Assembly: GCA_020205615.1 (NCBI GenBank)
Contig: CM035162.1
Span: forward strand, 47,524,076 to 47,588,075
Source: Panax quinquefolius
Lineage: Eukaryota > Streptophyta > Magnoliopsida > Apiales > Araliaceae
DNA length: 64,000 bases
Reading direction: 5' to 3'
Positions 1-12,100 of this stretch are shown one piece after another. The stretch's first letter is position 1. Every line of letters begins with the position of its first letter. Position numbers and translations under genes: made by a program. The notes under the pieces are model-generated. The model did not search any database and had not been told where the DNA came from. It saw only the letters and a program-made list of their open reading frames with translations.

Positions 1-998
1 CTTAGCGTCGGCGGTTCCTCATCCTCCACACCATAGGCTTGGGACAACACAAAATTTGTGAGCGAAGAGGCTTGGAAAAGATACAAAACCTCTTTCGCCG
101 TGAGAAACATGATTCCTGAGCGGGGGTTGAGGCCTAACAAAAAGGATGGCGAGCTGTTGGCCATTATTTCGGGGCGCCAATGGATCCATTTCACAAAACC
201 ACCCGGGTCAGCTATTGTATCTATGGTTCGAAAGTTTTATGCGAATGCCAATGCCGAAGGTGATGTTGTTGTTCAAGTCAGGGGCCGCTCAGTGGCGTTT
301 AGAAGTCAAGCTATCAATGCACTGTTTGCCACGCCCAACTATGAGGGCAAGGATTATATGGAGCCGGGGCTCCGCAGTTATGACTTTCTTATTTGCCATT
401 GTCACGGGCCTGAATGTGGACATCGGTGTTCTCATACATGACTCCATCATGAAGGAAATCAAGAGTATCGTCGCTTCAGGACTTCCACATCCATCCTTGA
501 TCTCCCGATTGTGCAAGCAGGTTGGTATCCACTGGGGGCCAGAAGAGATAGCATTGCCTCCCATGGCGATCATCGACCATAAGACAATCTCATACTTTAA
601 TGTGTGGGATGGGGCAGAGTCGGATGTTAGAGGTGAAGGGTACGAGCCGCCTACAGCACCACCTCCTACAGTAGAGCCAAAGCCCTCTCAGGCAACAGAC
701 ACAGGCCCAACTGCACAGGGACTATTGGCAGACATCTTGGCGTCCCTCACCCTGCTGCATCAAAAGCACGACGCCGAGGCGCAGAGGCAGGCAAAAAAAG
801 AACATCGCAAATGTGTACACAGAGGCGGACATTGCGATCTGATGCAAATGTGAAATGGTGAACACTATACACACTGACTATTGTGGCGAGAACGCTGAGT
901 TCACACCATACAAGTTCCTAGAGCCTCCTGTCTTCCCACCATACCCTCCACCATCACCGCCCGTCGAGGCTAATGAGGATGAGACCGTTGTTGAGTGA
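1..998 (+). pseudogene. Athila-type retrotransposon ORF (putative plant transposon protein), broken
   Basis: A degenerate coding region enters from the window edge. Frame 1 from about position 40 reads KFVSEEAWKRY, then MIPERGL and a KFYANA stretch, the pattern of the putative plant transposon protein family found in the 3' part of Athila-like elements. An in-frame TAG lies at 34-36. Around 395-430 the reading moves to frame 2 (FLFAIVTGLNV, SLISRLCKQVGI), which runs to 853. A Pro-rich tail (855-998, ending DETVVE and TGA) follows in frame 3. At least two frameshifts make it non-functional. Family role is unknown; the call rests on motif recognition and on the Athila-like polypurine tract and LTR downstream. 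Confidence 0.6.
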
Positions 999-2390
999 GC
1001 GAACTTCAGGGAAGCCCTCTTGTATACGATTGCTCTATGTTTAGCAATGAGGGCATTGCTCACCTCAAGTTTGGGGGTGTTTTTGGCTATTATCTTGCTA
1101 TTTCTGTACTGCCATGTTAGGTTGCATATTTAGTACTTTGCTTATGTTTTTTCAGTATTTTCAATATTGTGGTGCAGTCATTTTTAAACTGAGGGATTAT
1201 GCTTGGATTTTATCATTATGAATGCCATGAACTATTTTTGGTTTTATTTATTAATGCTTTAATTATCATTATCATGATTGTGGTTTATAGCCATCTTTTT
1301 GGGGCTTATACAAATTTAGATGCTTGTGCCATGTGAATGGCCTTTGTACCATATTTTGAGCTGCTATTTAGCAAGGGTGTTATAGTTATCATTAATTTTT
1401 GATTGTGGTTGATGATAAGCACCAAGTATTTAGGCTTATCTCTTAGAGTCGTGTCAAGCATGTATGAGATAGGGGTTGTTCAATCGATAAGTTTAGACTG
1501 TTATTGATCCTTCCTTCTTAGCAAGCACCGACCAACTATGTTAACTAGTTATTTTCTGAATCTAGTTCGCGTGTTTATTGCTTTGAGAGTTTGTTCACTC
1601 TTATAAACTTTCATTTTTACAAGGTAATAAAAGACTTAGACGTTTATACAGTTTTGGATCTTGGATTTTGGCATGTTTACATATATAAAAAAATGAATGA
1701 AATGTGAATAAAAATAGAAAATAAGAGTTTATATCGAAAGTTTTGCGGTGGGTCGAGATGGAGCGTAAAATGCACTCGCCCATAAACGCAGGACCGATAT
1801 CGAGATGGGGCATAAAATGTACTCGCTAAATAATCTTCGTTTTGTTGTAAAGTCTCAGTTGGCTTATGTTGATTACGTGGCCTTTACTGCTCGAGTTATT
1901 AGATTCATAGGGGTGTTCTACACCTAGTGCCCTAAAGTCGTTTGACTTGGGAGTCATTGATCAAAAGCTCATTCATGGGTAGTTCTGAGTAGCCTAAGGT
2001 AATTAAGGATTGTCCGAGTCAAATTTTACTGTCTTCATGCTAGAGTCTTTTGATCTTTTCATGCACTTGCGTCTTATTCTTAATGCTTGTTGAATGTTTA
2101 CGTTGCAGAGTTTGCTTATTGGTATTAGCAATCGACTGTGTGAACTTATTTGAGCCATGATTAGTTAGGACGGTTGGTCTCCACACACACGCATAGAATG
2201 GATCGAATACAGTCTTATGCTTGAAATTGAATGAACCCTTATTCATATCTGTGTTTGCCATGTTCTCTTGGAGTAGCTTTGATCGAGCTTAGAAGCCATG
2301 ATACTATTATACAATTTTATTTTTCTTTCCCGTGTGTTTCACTTTTGTTAGTGTGTGTTAGATAGTTTGCTCGAGGACAAGCAAAGACTT
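999..2390 (+). other. Non-coding 3' region of the Athila-type element
   Basis: No credible ORF. A first AAGTTTGGGGGTG tract lies at about 1066, and the segment ends with the GCTCGAGGACAAGCAAAGAC context that precedes the polypurine tract of this class of plant element. A short direct repeat of about 26 bp (CGAGATGG..GTAAAATGCACTCGC) occurs twice, near 1754 and 1803. Confidence 0.5.
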
Positions 2391-2405
2391 AAGTTTGGGG
2401 GTATT
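2391..2405 (+). other. Polypurine tract of Athila-type element
   Basis: AAGTTTGGGGGTATT directly abuts the TGATGAG start of the LTR. This is the plus-strand primer position, and it sets the orientation of the element as plus. Confidence 0.65.
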
Positions 2406-3960
2406 TGATGAGTGGGATTTATACCCGCGAATCGGATACTTTATGACTTAAATAGTTGCATGTTCTCGTAGATTTAATATGGTTTTATATGATTATAGTG
2501 TTATTATGTTTAATAGATGCAATGCAAGGCTTATCAGGTGTTTTCTAGTATTCAGGGGCAAAACAGACATATTTCTCATACTCGCGTCGCGGTGCCAATG
2601 CCAAGCCTATTGGCCGAGCCGCAACGCCACCCCCTAGTCCTTGCTGACATCATCTTCTCGCCGCAACGCCATTGTTCCTTCTTGGGCTCGCGCTGCAGCG
2701 CGAGCTCCAGTCTTTTTAGTAATGACATGACGCCGCATCGCCAACCACAAGGCTATAGCCTGCGCCACAGCGCGAGCTCCGGTGCCTAGGCAGAGAAAGC
2801 CTTGGTTTGACCTAGCGAAGGAAGGAAGGCGTATATAACACATGAGAGGCACTGCAAGCCATATCAGACATCCTATATCATATATTTTAGTTAGTTTTAG
2901 CTTAGACTAGTTTTTCCTCTGTAATTTCTCCTCTTTTCTCTTAGTTGATCTCTGTAAATATAGATTAGGTAGATTAGGGAGAAGTTTGGCTTTTCTTTGG
3001 AGCGACAAGAGCAGTGAGCGACACGGATTGGAAAGCTTGATTTGAGCGGAATGCTTGGAGATTGAAGGGCTTTGACAGAGTTTCCTCTTATCCATTTATT
3101 TATTCTAATTTTGTATTCTATAAATGTTGTCTTTATTGCTACTTGTATTTTGTTCAATAGCTATGAACTGAATATTGGTTCTAAGGTTATAATGGATCCC
3201 TTTGTTATTTAAATTGATTATCTTTCTCTCATTGGTTGGCACCATATGATTTGGTTTAATATATTTGTGCTTAATGATTCTCGCTAAGACATTAGCGATG
3301 ATTTTGGTAATCTACATGATATCGACAGAAGGATTGTAGATTTATACCTAAATATATTGGCATGTGATTGTGGGTTTCGACTGCATAAGTTGTGCATAGA
3401 ATAGACATATATTTGTGCACCACATGTGACCTAATTGAGAACTTATGCTTAAATTCTTGTTAAGATTAATTCGCATAGACATGTGTAGGATTGCATCTAG
3501 CTTGGATGTTCTTTTCTGTTCTATTCCCTTTTGGGTGGTTCTGGAGAGGATATGTTTGTGCATACCTCGACAGAGGTGCATAGGAACCTGTTTGTTCTCG
3601 GTCGACAGATTGTCATGACCATTAAGACCAAAGAGAGAAGGGTAGATAGTTTGATGAAGCATAACACGTCAGGTGTTCGACAGAATACATGTGTGGGGTG
3701 AAGTTGTGACCTTAGCTTGTATTTCCTTCGATTACCATTCGGTATCCATTTACTTGCTTTGTTAATTAGTTATAACTAGATTAATCACACTTCCATTTAC
3801 TGCTGTTCGAATAAGACTTTAGCGATACACAGTCGGTACATGATAAATATTAGTCATAGTTCCTCGTGGGTACGACATTCTACTTATCACTGTATTACTT
3901 GTTAGACCGCATATACGTGCGCGTGTTTAGTGATCGGTTTTCCGACGAACACTCGAAATT
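2406..3960 (+). mobile_element. LTR of Athila-type Ty3/gypsy element (3' LTR)
   Basis: It starts TGATGAGTGGGATTTATACCC right after the polypurine tract. A TATA-like GTATATAACAC lies at about 2830. It includes a GC-rich block (about 2585-2790) with a perfect 20-bp palindrome at 2686-2705. The 3' boundary is inferred from the CGACGAACA context near 3951 and could be off by tens of bases; no second LTR or target duplication was found in the window. Confidence 0.55.
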
Positions 3961-4003
3961 TTATGCACACATGTCACTAACATTACAAGAAGGCAGATTC
4001 GTC

Positions 4004-4391
4004 TTTCAGAAATAACCCTGGAAGATAATGCAGTTCAAATACCAAAAATTCCACCGGAGAGGACAATTCAGTCTCGGAGATAACCCCGAGATGCTCAGTT
4101 CCAGTCCCGAAAACGACACGGGGAATAATAGTGCTAACCTCGGAGATAACCCCAAGGAGTGCAGTTGTAGTTCCGGAGATAACACCGGAAATGCTTGTTT
4201 CAAATGCATGCAGTCAACTTCAACCTCGGAACTCACACCGAGGCACTCAGTACAAGACCTGGAAATAACACCGGGAAGACAGGCACACCTCAGAGATAAC
4301 CCTGAGGACCTTCAATACTTGCAACAGTCCAATCTCAGAGATAACCCTGAGCAACGTCTGCTTTATAAGCCCAAACTGGAGATAACCCCGG
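4004..4391 (+). repeat. Array of about ten short stem-loops with conserved loop
   Basis: Each unit is a 4-6 bp stem enclosing an 8-nt loop close to AGATAACC or AGATAACA. Units lie at about 4004-4023, 4072-4091, 4105-4124, 4138-4157, 4171-4190, 4224-4243, 4258-4275, 4288-4307, 4334-4351 and 4376-4391. Stem sequences differ, mostly with matching change on both sides: TCTCGG/CCGAGA, TTCCGG/CCGGAA, CCTCGG/CCGAGG, CCTCAG/CTGAGG. The plus-strand ORF across it (GDNPE, RDNPE, EITPG repeats) is probably a by-product. It sits between two LTR-like segments and may be part of an LTR or UTR of another retroelement. Confidence 0.75.
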
Positions 4392-5100
4392 TGAGGGGTA
4401 AAATCGTCATTTTGCCACCTCGGCCCTACATTGCGCCTTCTCAACATCTCATACAGACATTTTTACACATCAATGTCCCACAAGAACCAAGGAGGTCCAA
4501 TCCCGAGTGACTATTACGCAAGACAGCACACCGGATAGAATTTGAAGCTTGAAGACATAGGGCATGGTTACATCTCCCTGATTTCGTACAACCTCTAATA
4601 TCATGTCATGGCGTAGCTCTCGACAACGGCAGCCCGAAATAGGCCTTATACACCTCAATCGGATGCCCGAATTGCAGTTCTGAAAGTTTGAGCGGACATT
4701 ACAAAGGCACGTGCACGCATTTTGAGATTTGGACCCATGGAGCCCGGGCACCGGGCAAATGTAGTACATTCAAGGATTGAGCCGCACTGCGCTTCTCCTC
4801 TATAAATCTGAGGACTTGGGGTGGCCATTTTAAGAAGAGAAGAAACGAGAAAGCCCTATCCAATTTGCTCTGTACACACCCTAAACTGAGTCCTTTCTCA
4901 TTTTAAACACTTGCGAGCTCATATATAGCTACTATTTTTACCGGCGGGAGCCGAGTGTTCATCCACTTAAAGTTATAGAAGTCTTCTTAGCAGTCCACTG
5001 TAAGCCTTCTTACACACTTTAAAGCCTTTCTCTTCATCTTTGCACACACTATTCTTCACGTTGAGAGTCGTGTCATGTGTGTAGGCCCTATTTCTTGATG
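4392..5100 (+). other. LTR-like segment, possibly Tat-type
   Basis: No ORF of interest. A TATAAAT box at about 4801 is followed by a GAAACGAGAAAGCCCTAT leader-like stretch and ACCGGCGGGAGCCGAGTG, which looks like the U3/R region of a plant Ty3/gypsy LTR. No termini, partner LTR or target duplication were found, so the family is a guess. Confidence 0.3.
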
Positions 5101-5118
5101 CATGGTTTCATTTCAGTT

Positions 5119-5226
5119 TGTATATACATATACATATATACGTATATATATATATATATATATGGACTAACATTATCGAGTTATGCCTCGATTGAGCCTG
5201 GACTCACCGTTCGGAGCGTTTACTAG

Positions 5227-5277
<51 letters not shown>

Positions 5278-5328
5278 TGTTGTTTGACTATGTTCGATGA
5301 GTCCGATTTTATATCCTAGCGCTTATTG

Positions 5329-5370
<42 letters not shown>

Positions 5371-5421
5371 CTGAGGTCTAACTATGTTCGATGAACCCGA
5401 TTTTACATCCGATCGTTTATC

Positions 5422-5471
<50 letters not shown>

Positions 5472-5597
5472 TCATAAGAATCGGTCATTGTGGAAGAATT
5501 CATTTTTTTTTGCTCGTTGAATATTTTTCTTGCTCTTGTTTTAAATTTCAACAAACTGTGGTGGTTGCTTCCACAAAGAATCCTATTGTCATACTTA

Positions 5598-5641
<44 letters not shown>
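5119..5641. repeat. AT microsatellites interspersed with a diverged spacer repeat
   Basis: (AT)n tracts lie at 5119-5163, 5231-5274, 5331-5367, 5426-5468 and 5602-5641. Between them a spacer containing ACTATGTTCGATGA..CCGATTTTA recurs at 5279-5330 and 5372-5426, giving a compound tandem repeat with a period near 93 bp. Confidence 0.8.
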
Positions 5642-5646
<5 letters not shown>

Positions 5647-6020
5647 CTAATTAATTTTTAAATTTAAAATAGCAAAATTTACGTTCAAAAGTTTAAGTCT
5701 AACTTTTTTTTTGCTAAATAAGTTTAAGTCAAACTTGATATTTTATTTAGAAAAAGGAAATAAATAATTTCAAACACCGAGTCAAATCTAACCTGTTTCG
5801 AGTACAACTTGCTTAATTATAAGACGATTCATATTCATTCATATTTAGCAACTTGTAACTATACAAATCTGGTAGGATGGACAATAAATTGATTTGTCCA
5901 CAAGTTATCTATTCTTTCAAATGTTGACTGTTTATGAAGTTTTACATTTGTCTAGCCAGTTGTTCTATCATTGGAACATAACAAGGAACTATCCCCTTTT
6001 CCAATCTAAATTGCAGCAGT
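5642..6020. other. Intergenic, nothing recognised
   Basis: AT-rich sequence without a supported gene, RNA or element terminus. Confidence 0.5.
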
Positions 6021-7445
6021 TTCTCCTATTGGGCAAAGGATCAAAAAATCCCTTGATGTTTATCCGATGTTTCACTTACACCTTAAACTAATTTTTTTTT
6101 TTCAAAAGTACCCTTAACGTTATATAAAATATATTCTAAATAAAATAATATATATCATTTAATCAAAGCAAAAAATACTAAAATTCAAAATAAATAAAAA
6201 AGCATAACATATTTACATCATTTAATCAAAATAATAAAATTCAAATTATTTTGTTAACTAATCAAAACAACTAATTAAATAAAATAAGTTGTATAACATA
6301 TTTACATCATTTAATCAAAATACTAAAATTCAAAACATAACATATTTACATCAAATACTAATTTAAAAAATATTAAAATACTAATTAAAAAAATACTAAA
6401 ATACTAAAAAATCAAATTAAAAAATACTAAAAATACTAAAATTCAAATTATTTTGTTTATTAATCAAAACAACAAAAATTCAAATTACATCATTAAAATA
6501 CTAAAATCATAATACTAAATACTAATTGATATAAAATTTTTAAATTACTAAAATCATAATACTAAATAATATTTTTAAAATTCAAAATTGGAGTATTATG
6601 ATTATTTTAGTAATTTTTAATATTAATTTTAAAATCATATCAATTTAAAAATATTATGATGTAATTTGAATTTTTAATACATTTTTAAAAAATATTATTA
6701 CATCATCAAATTATAAACATATATTGTTATGTATAGATTATTACATCATCAAATTATTTATATTATTTATAACATATAATGTTATGCATAGATTATGTAT
6801 AGATTATTACATAATCAAATTTTTATATAGTTTAAAAATATTATTTAGTATTATGATTTTAGTAATTTAAAATTTTTATATCAATTAGTATTTAGTATTA
6901 TGATTTTAATATTTTAATGATGTAATTTAATTTTTTTGTTATATTGATTAATTAACAAAATAATTTGAATTTTAATATTTTTTTAATTTGATTTTTTTAG
7001 TATTTTAGTATTTTTTAATTAGTATTTTTTAAATTAGTATTTGATGTAAATATGTTATGTTTTGAATTTTAATATTTTGATTAAATGATATAAATATATT
7101 ATACAACTTATTTTATTTAATTAGTTGTTTTGATTAGTTAACAAAATAATTTGAATTTTATTATTTTAATTAAATGAGGTAAAATATGTTATTTTTTTTT
7201 ATTTTGAATTTTAGTATTTTTTTACTTTGATTAAATGATATATATTATTTTATTTAAAATATATTTTATATTTAAGCCTACCACGCCATCACACTCCATT
7301 TGTCTTATGTTAACGGCAGGGGCACAGGAGACTCAAAAATATAACGTTAAGGGTACTTTTGGAAGAAAAAAAAATTAGTTTAAAGTGCAAGTGGGACATC
7401 AAGGTAAACATAGAGACTTTTATAACCCTTTGCCCTTCTCCTATT
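6021..7445. mobile_element. Mutator-like foldback element (MULE MITE) with target duplication
   Basis: The element spans 6031-7435 and begins GGGCAAAGG and ends CCTTTGCCC, flanked by the 10-bp duplication TTCTCCTATT (6021-6030 and 7436-7445). The arms are inverted copies over most of their length, hundreds of bases each, meeting around 6700. The right arm has about 75 bp (about 7270-7345) missing from the left arm. No transposase is encoded. TSD length and G-rich termini fit Mutator-like elements. It starts about 130 bp past the DXO1 stop codon, so DXO1 transcripts may terminate in or near it. Confidence 0.85.
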
Positions 7446-7575
7446 CATAAAACTTCACAACAAAAACCTACATTTCCAAAAAGATGAAATTTGACATGTT
7501 AACCAACATTCATGTCGCCCCTTCACTCTTTTAATAAAAAATTAAACAACATAACTATAGGGATTTCCCGAGTAG

Positions 7576-9141
7576 TTATAATTGCTCAACATGTTTAGTG
7601 ATTGCATCTGGGCAAGATTGCGCTTGCAGAAGCTCCAAACGGCTGAAAGGAGCTGCAAACTGCAGTATATAGTCTTCATCTGGTGTCACATAATTTAAAA
7701 TACATTAACTATCAGGAAATATAATTGCTTTTATATGATATGACAATGATGCAAAGAAATGGAAAATATTACCTTACAATTACTGGAAGAAGAGTTATTG
7801 CAAGATACTTCCCTCGTTCCAAATCAAGTTTTAACTTTTTAAAGTTAATATGAGATATGTTAAGATTCAAATTTGATATGATTCATTTGAGTTTTTGAAA
7901 CTAATAAATCTTGTAATTAGTATTTTCATAATTGTATGGTGTAAAACTAATTGATTCATATCAATTTTGAAGTTGAATATATCTCAAATTAGCTTCAAAA
8001 AGTCAATATTGACACAATATTTTAGAACGGAGGGAGTATTAAATTTTCGTTTCATTCTAATATATCAATAACTAACAAAAAGTGAAATGTATGAAGGACA
8101 AATCTCACTCTCTTTGACTGTTCCGTAAAGCCAGCACAATACCTCATCTGCAAATGCAAGGCATACTCCTCCCTGCCAAGTGCCAAACCCATTACCACCA
8201 GGAAAAAAAAAGAGTTAAAGTAAAATTAACCTTCATTGGACCCCTACCCAAAAATTCTCCTTTACAAGTTTTGGGACATCCAAGAAAAGAACTGGAGACA
8301 GCTAATTTGGACTTCGAACTATCTACTATATTTTTATTTTATTTTAATAATCATCTCAAGGATCATTCAAATAACTCGACTATCCTTTCAGTTCTTCAAG
8401 AGTTGGTGCCGAAGTAAAAAAGATGACAAAGTATGTCAAGGGGGGTTCATAAAATTGCCACTTTGATAACAAAGAGTAACCAACTCGATAAATGTGGACC
8501 AAACAAATTGTACTCATAAAAATTGATAAAATGACCCTCTAAGGATAAAACCATAGGGCGCAAGAATAAAGTATAAATGCCCATGCAATTTGCAGCTAAA
8601 ACAGAGTTACCTGCCAATATCCCTTCATTTTAACTCTGTGTTATATCCTTGGTTCTTAGTCTCTCTGTACGGACAAGTCGACCAGCATCATTCCTGCCAA
8701 TGAAGGATAAACAAGTGATTAAATTTGGAACTGTACCATGACAACTTGCTAAAATCAAGAGAGCAGCACACAATATGCATTAGTGAGTGATACTCATTTT
8801 GCAGTACTTTCAAAGTGAGACAATAACTAAATTTCGAAGTTACCTACTTTCATTTGTTAGAGATAACACGTCAGTGAAGGACAACTTTATGACCAGTAAA
8901 AAGATCTATTCTTTCTATTAAACTACAGGGTGGGTGGGTGGGGTGGGGTGGGGTGGGGGGGGAGGTGGGGAGGGAGGGAGGGGGTTTTAAAGGTGTAATG
9001 GTCTCTTGTGGCTAGGTTAGTACTTTAGTAGTCACCACTAAGAAGAAAAAAGAAAAGACGGGTAAGGGCAGATTGAAGAGCAAACAGCATTTACCTAAAT
9101 CCAATGACAATATAAGGGACACCAGCTAGGAATGACTGGAT
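7576..9141 (-). CDS. DXO1: DXO1 exons 10-13: C-terminal part, with 2-nt deletion in exon 11
   Basis: Exon 10 (9141-9095) encodes [15 protein letters not shown] and includes the last catalytic residue, Q430. Exon 11 (8693-8611, 83 nt) encodes [19 protein letters not shown] and then, 2 nt out of frame, KMKGYWQ; 85 nt would keep phase with exon 12. Exon 12 (8172-8109) gives [21 protein letters not shown] and exon 13 (7679-7576) gives [20 protein letters not shown] to a TAA. Splice sites are all intact, which argues for recent damage or an assembly error. Confidence 0.88.
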
Positions 9142-12100
9142 CTGCAATCAGTAAACCATCTGTCATTTTCATCCTTGCAGCTTGCTAATATCAAGTGCAG
9201 GCCACAAAGCTTTGAACATATAGCATTATACTCTACAAAGAAATAAGGATCTTATATAGGCCAACCAATTGGAATTCAATTACCACATTTGAAATGAAAT
9301 GGCATTTAAATCTCCCATCTGCAATCCAATCACAGATGAGAGGATGGAAAAAGGTTGACTAGTATAAATTCTTAATTTTTCTGAACGATGGAAACAATTG
9401 AAAAGAAAATAATTATATTGACAATTTATTATCTCTAGTTCCCTAGCAATGTACAAAAACATATTGATCTTTCAAAGCGCAACTGAAAATTGGCCAAGAA
9501 GTACAACTATGTCATGTAATCCTCACACGACAGTCTAATATAGAATTCAACCTTCCTACAAAATGTTTGTTAAGTTGGATAAATTCCAAGAACATTAGGA
9601 GGGGAGGGGAGGGGAGGGAGGGGGGAGGGGAATCTGGAATTACACAGATACCTTCCGGATGTTCATCTTATGGTACTACTACTCCCGAGATGCTAAAGCA
9701 TTACTCTATTATTCACTTTTTTTCTTTTACGAAATTTATTATTACATACTTTTATCTATTTTATCTTTTCATTTCCCCTTATTGTTCTATTTTTTTAATG
9801 CTTTTATGTGAGATTCATTTTCAGCTTACCCCTACTGCTTTGGGATAAAAAAGGTAGCGTTGAGTTGGTATATTTATCGAAATCACGTCAACACATCAAG
9901 ATGACTTTGAAGGTGTAGGGGAAAGCTATTCATGAAAACTCAGATTATGGTGGATTCATAAGAGGGGTGATGAGGACATGCCAAGCTTGAGCTCAAATGG
10001 AGGTTATGGTTCGGATCCGGTGTTAGTATCTGTTGGACCCGTGACGAGAAGCTGAGCCAAAAAGTTCAAAGGTCTTATGGGTTTGGTGCAAGCAATGTAG
10101 ATCAAGAATGGTTTGACGACATGCTTCAAGATGATTGAAGGTGATCCTAAGCTCATCAATATGGTCGACGTACAAATATCAGATCAGGTGGATCACGTCA
10201 AGACTTGCATGTTGAATCAAAGGATTGATATTCAGAGCAGCCTGACAAGCGCGGCCGCGCCGCTCTACAGATCTGGAAAATAAAGGAGCTACGCCTCTAC
10301 AGATCTGGAAAATAACAATCCTATTGAAGTCGCCTATTGAAGTACCTCTCTATACCTCTGTATTGTTTGCTCGGTGCCTTCTGAACTCGCCCCAACAAGT
10401 TCCTCTTTGTCTGAGCCAAAGTACCAACGTGGCCGCGTCGCGCTCTAGTATATTTCCAACGCCGCCGTGCCGCAAGGGTAATTGAGTTGCCACGTTTTTC
10501 GAGGCAAACACGTTTTTACATATTTGAGTCGTGGATTTGTTTGCTAAACTTATTATTTCTAGTTTAATATTAGTCTTTTATTATAGATACGATATTAGGA
10601 TAGATTTTGATTCCATATTTGATTGTAATTCCTTATTAGATTCTAGGGTTTATAATTGCTACTATTATTCAAGGTTTATTGATGTAAACATTATGATCAT
10701 TAAATATTATCATATTTATTAAAAATCTTGTAAGATTATTCTCTACTTTTAGTTCTTTAAGGAATTCCTAAGTTATTTTCTTAGTTCTTCTTTGAAATTC
10801 AATTTGATTTATCATTCAACAATACATAGTTGTGTGTGGCGTCTTGTACCGCATCGATCGTCGATTGTATCGAGATTACCGCTTCAATATAAGCGAAGGG
10901 TCAAGGTCAAGGTCAAGGTATAGGTGTTTATTCAACGCAAAATTCCTAACGCGGGCAATTGTACCGAGATTACCGTCTATATATAGGTGAGGGATTAACG
11001 TGTTGTGAGCAATTCATCCTACAACTTTGCTAGAAACGATCCGGGCGACGATCACCTCACGCAAGCGTGTCGTGGAGTCTATCATTTGGCATCCGAGCCA
11101 AGTCTTCTAGCGAGTTATCTATGTTTATTTTTCTGTTTGATGTTGATAAAAAAAAAAGTATAGAAAATTTTCTTAAAATTTTATTTCGTCGATTGCATGC
11201 TATTGTGAGATTTCATACCTTCTATATTTTGTTTCGTGATAAGTGATTTTTGAGTTGATTAGTAAATTCGAGAATTTTGCTAGGTGAATTCAAAAAGAAC
11301 CTATTAGAGAGGGTAATTAGAGGTAAGAAGCACAATAGTGAGATTAATTGAGGGTAAAAGCGAGTGAAATTATTGATTCGAGCGAAACACATAAGGAAGT
11401 GGTGAGAAAACTATTTTCTACTAACCCTTGTTTTGCAGGAGATATGACTAGCTCAAAGGACAAAGGCACTTTTGAGGAACCTTCCTCGACATTTAATTCA
11501 AAATTGATGATGGAGGTTATAATGAAACCTCGATCAAATGGCTATGAACAAGTGCGAGACCTCGATCGGATGAACGAGACTAAAACAATCCCACAAATCC
11601 CAGGGGGACGTCTGAAAGGTAAAGCACAACAACGGGATCTAAAACAAAGAAAAATTATTTCGAAGGGGGATTCAGCGAAGAGGAAGAGGGTGAATATGAT
11701 TTTTTGCATCGAAGGCAAAGAGGTACTAGGGAAAGAGGAGATTGAGTTAGAGAAGATGGTAACTTGGATAGCATAAAGATGAAGATTCCAGCGTTCCAAG
11801 GTACGAGTGATCCAGAGGCATATTTGGAATGGAGACGAAGATGGAGCGGATTTTTGACTGTCACAACTACTCAGACCTTAAGAAAGTCAAGATGGCCACT
11901 ACAGAGTTTTCGAGATATGCACTAACATGGTGGGATCAATTGACAACCAAGCGCAGAAGGTGTGATGAATGCCCGATTGCAACTTGGGTGGAGATGAAGG
12001 CTATCGTGAAAAAGAGATTCGTGCCAACATACTACCATCGGGAGATAATTCGTACTTTGCAAACTCTAAAACAAGTAAGTCAGAGCGTGGATGACTACTA

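Noticed and set aside
4028..4510. 160-residue plus-strand ORF with GDNPE/RDNPE/EITPG repeats
   Set aside because: The repeats follow from the hairpin loop sequence read in shifting frames; no protein family is recognised and the ORF ends inside LTR-like sequence.
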